Below are positions 62,322 through 64,000 of a DNA stretch of 64,000 nt, piece by piece. Both the position numbers and the translations under genes were made by a program. Source of the DNA: Clostridium cavendishii DSM 21758. GTDB lineage: Bacteria > Bacillota > Clostridia > Clostridiales > Clostridiaceae. The notes below the pieces were generated by a model, which saw only the letters and a program-made list of their open reading frames with translations, did not search any database and was not told where the DNA came from. The stretch is taken from the NCBI RefSeq assembly GCF_900141845.1, contig NZ_FQZB01000003.1, positions 186,001-250,000 of the forward strand, written 5' to 3'. How positions within the stretch are numbered: the stretch's first letter is position 1; the number at the start of each line of letters is the position of its first letter.

Positions 62322-62380
62322 AGTAAGAATCCAAATTTCAATTTGGTCAATTCGAACTTACTCATGCAAATGAAATGAGT
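62322..62380 (+). promoter_or_regulatory. Structured leader upstream of fliD
   Basis: Nested inverted repeats: AGTAAG/CTTACT (62322-62327, 62357-62362) enclosing CCAAATT/AATTTGG (62331-62337, 62340-62346), then ACTCAT/ATGAGT (62360-62365, 62375-62380). The second and first structures share bases, so they are mutually exclusive by a few pairs. AGGAG follows the last arm. The element lies about 70 bases before fliD; its role is unknown. Confidence 0.45.
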
Positions 62381-62448
62381 AGGAGTTTCCTTAATTAATA
62401 TTTAATATCTAAAGTAATGATATAACATAACAAAAAGGAGTGATTTTA

Positions 62449-64000
62449 ATGATAAGTCCAATTAGAGTAAGTGGATTAAGTGGTAGCGGTATAGATACTG
62501 ATACCCTAGTAAAGCAAATGATGACACCTTATAAAACTAAAGTAGATTCTGTAAGACAAAGTAGAGATTTAATAAAAATTCAACAGGATTTATATAGAGA
62601 AGCAGTAAAGGATTTTAGAGGCTTATATACAAAGTATTTTGACCTAAGTTCAACAGCTAATTCTTCTACAAATTTAATATTAAATTCGAATTATCAAACT
62701 GTAAATTTTTCAAGTAGCAATGAAAATGTAGTTACAGCTAGAGGAGTAGTTGGTTCTAACGGTGGAAATTATACAATTGACGTTAAACAAATGGCTTCTC
62801 CTGAAACCTTAAATCTTTCATTAGACAACTTAAAAAATCAAAAAGATGTTACTTTAACTTTTCCTACAAATCAAAAAGACACCAATGGTAATATAATTAA
62901 TTCAACAGTAAATGTAGATTTAAGTGGCAAAACTTCTGGAAGTGCTATTTTATCCGCAATAAATACTGCTATAACTAATTATAATAAGTCTGATACTAAT
63001 GTAAATAAAATAGATATGGGTATTAGCTTTAGTGAATTAGGTAATTGTATTTCTATTAAAGGAAGAAATACAGGTGAAGCAAACACTGTTGGTTTTTCTG
63101 TAAAAGTTAATGATACAGTAAATAATAAAGTTTCTACTTATCCTCCTAATGCAGTACCATCTACTGAAACTGGATTCACTTATAAAAAAGCTCAAGATGC
63201 TTTGGTTAGAATAACCGATTCTTCTGGAAATAGCAATTGCAACCCAGGAACTTATAAAAATTATTCTGCTAATATAATAAATATTGATGGCGTAGAATAT
63301 ACTGTTAACGGTGAATCAAACGGTCAGCCTGTGACTCTAAACGGTAAAGCTAATACAAAAAATACAATTGATAATATAAAGAAATTTGTTGTTGAATATA
63401 ATGATATGATTGATAAAGTTTCTAAAAAATTAACTTCAAAGTTAAATAGAAAGTTTAAGCCTTTAACAGATGAACAAAAGAAAGACATGAAAGATGATGA
63501 TATTAAATTATGGAATGAAAAAGTTAAGGAAGGACAGCTTAGAAATGATTCTATACTTTCCTCATTTAGAGAAAAATGTTTAGATATATTTTCAACAAGC
63601 GAAAACTATTCATTAGGTTCATTAAAAGATATAGGAATTTCATTAAATCCAGATTATAAAAACCAAAAAGGACAACTTGTAATTGATGAGACTAAACTTA
63701 GCAAAGCTCTAACAGAAAACGGTGATAAGGTTAAAACCTTATTGTTAGACCCAAATACTGGAGCATTTCAAAAATTAAAGACAACATTATATGATACATT
63801 TATGACATCCAAAGCACCTATACTAAAAAAAGCAGGTTTTGAAGGTACTCTTTATGTAGCAGATAATGACCTTTCAAAAAAAATTAAAGACAAAGAAGAT
63901 TTAATATATAATTTAGAAAAAGATTTAAGTCTAAGAGAGCAATCTTACTACTCTAAGTTTGCTCTCTTAGAAAAAGCTATGAGCAGAATGAATTCTCAAC
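62449..64000 (+). CDS. fliD: FliD, filament cap protein (3' end outside window)
   Basis: FliD (HAP2) caps the filament and folds flagellin subunits at its tip. The plus-strand frame from ATG 62449 opens ISPIRVSGLSGSGIDTDTLV (the FliD start), then KQMMTPYKTKVDSVRQSRDL. The middle has DVKQMASPETLNLS and IINIDGVEYTVNG, and the C-terminal half has NTIDNIKKFVVEYNDMIDKV, LGSLKDIGISLNPDY and the coiled-coil LREQSYYSKFALLEKAMSRM. It is still open at base 64000 after 517 codons, so only a short tail is missing. AAAAAGGAGTG precedes the start. It is the only plus-strand gene in the window. Confidence 0.95.
   Translation, partial: MISPIRVSGLSGSGIDTDTLVKQMMTPYKTKVDSVRQSRDLIKIQQDLYREAVKDFRGLYTKYFDLSSTANSSTNLILNSNYQTVNFSSSNENVVTARGVVGSNGGNYTIDVKQMASPETLNLSLDNLKNQKDVTLTFPTNQKDTNGNIINSTVNVDLSGKTSGSAILSAINTAITNYNKSDTNVNKIDMGISFSELGNCISIKGRNTGEANTVGFSVKVNDTVNNKVSTYPPNAVPSTETGFTYKKAQDALVRITDSSGNSNCNPGTYKNYSANIINIDGVEYTVNGESNGQPVTLNGKANTKNTIDNIKKFVVEYNDMIDKVSKKLTSKLNRKFKPLTDEQKKDMKDDDIKLWNEKVKEGQLRNDSILSSFREKCLDIFSTSENYSLGSLKDIGISLNPDYKNQKGQLVIDETKLSKALTENGDKVKTLLLDPNTGAFQKLKTTLYDTFMTSKAPILKKAGFEGTLYVADNDLSKKIKDKEDLIYNLEKDLSLREQSYYSKFALLEKAMSRMNSQ

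Larger units (their letters stand above)
61902..62448. other. Divergent intergenic region between csrA and fliD
   Basis: About 550 noncoding bases. It contains the csrA leader structure (61953-62016), the minus-strand sigma-28 promoter (62161-62187), a perfect 21-base tandem repeat (62196-62237) and plus-strand leader hairpins for fliD (62322-62380). On the plus strand TAAA near 62252 is followed 16 bases later by ATCGAGTA, a weak sigma-28-like match that could serve fliD. Confidence 0.6.

Overview
The window is very AT-rich and carries a flagellar locus that is almost entirely on the minus strand. The gene order, Shine-Dalgarno sites and a FliR-FlhB fusion are typical of Clostridium sensu stricto. 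The species cannot be fixed from the sequence alone. There are no tRNA or rRNA genes, transposases or CRISPR arrays.

Region 1 (1-17931) is the hook-basal-body and export operon, read leftward: flgB, flgC, fliE, fliF, fliG, fliH, fliI, fliJ, fliK, flgD, a conserved flagellar-operon protein, flgE, flbD, motA, motB, fliL, fliO, fliP, fliQ, fliR-flhB and flhA (cut by the window edge). Spacing is tight except before flgE, where two stem-loops expose GGA in their loops, and between flgE and flbD, where a long stem followed by T6 looks like a terminator or attenuator. The MotA/MotB pair lacks the MotB transmembrane Asp and the MotA TM3 Pro.

Region 2 (18388-61901) is a roughly 43-kb flagellin and flagellin-glycosylation island. 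Three divergent flagellin genes (18388, 33660, 60725) bracket two glycosylation cassettes. Each cassette has a PseB-type dehydratase, PseG-type hydrolase, PseI-type synthase, SpsF-type cytidylyltransferase, SDR epimerase, a short plus long Maf-like (DUF115) pair and a small helical protein of unknown function. No PseH-type acetyltransferase is visible. Cassette A (19825-33019) adds a WbqC protein, two methyltransferases (one fused to a nucleotidyltransferase), a CDP-alcohol phosphotransferase and a DegT aminotransferase. Cassette B (34510-60617) adds an ATP-grasp ligase, a HAD phosphatase, a nucleotidyltransferase-aminotransferase fusion, a DUF1015 protein and a block of glycosyl-, phospho- and acyl-transfer enzymes (39615-49185). 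Six of the proteins in that block carry a similar small Rossmann-like module. A decayed duplicate of the spsF-HAD pair lies at 49377-50165.

Region 3 (60683-64000) holds the major flagellin, a 54-codon csrA and, on the plus strand, fliD (cut by the right edge). Three near-perfect sigma-28 (SigD/FliA) promoters, TAAA-N15-xxCGATAA/T, precede the first flagellin, csrA-flagellin and the pseB2 operon. The csrA and flagellin leaders carry stem-loops resembling CsrA sites. Together these suggest late-class, CsrA-tuned flagellin synthesis coupled to cytosolic glycosylation with pseudaminic-acid-like sugars, plus CDP-activated phosphodiester-type decorations.
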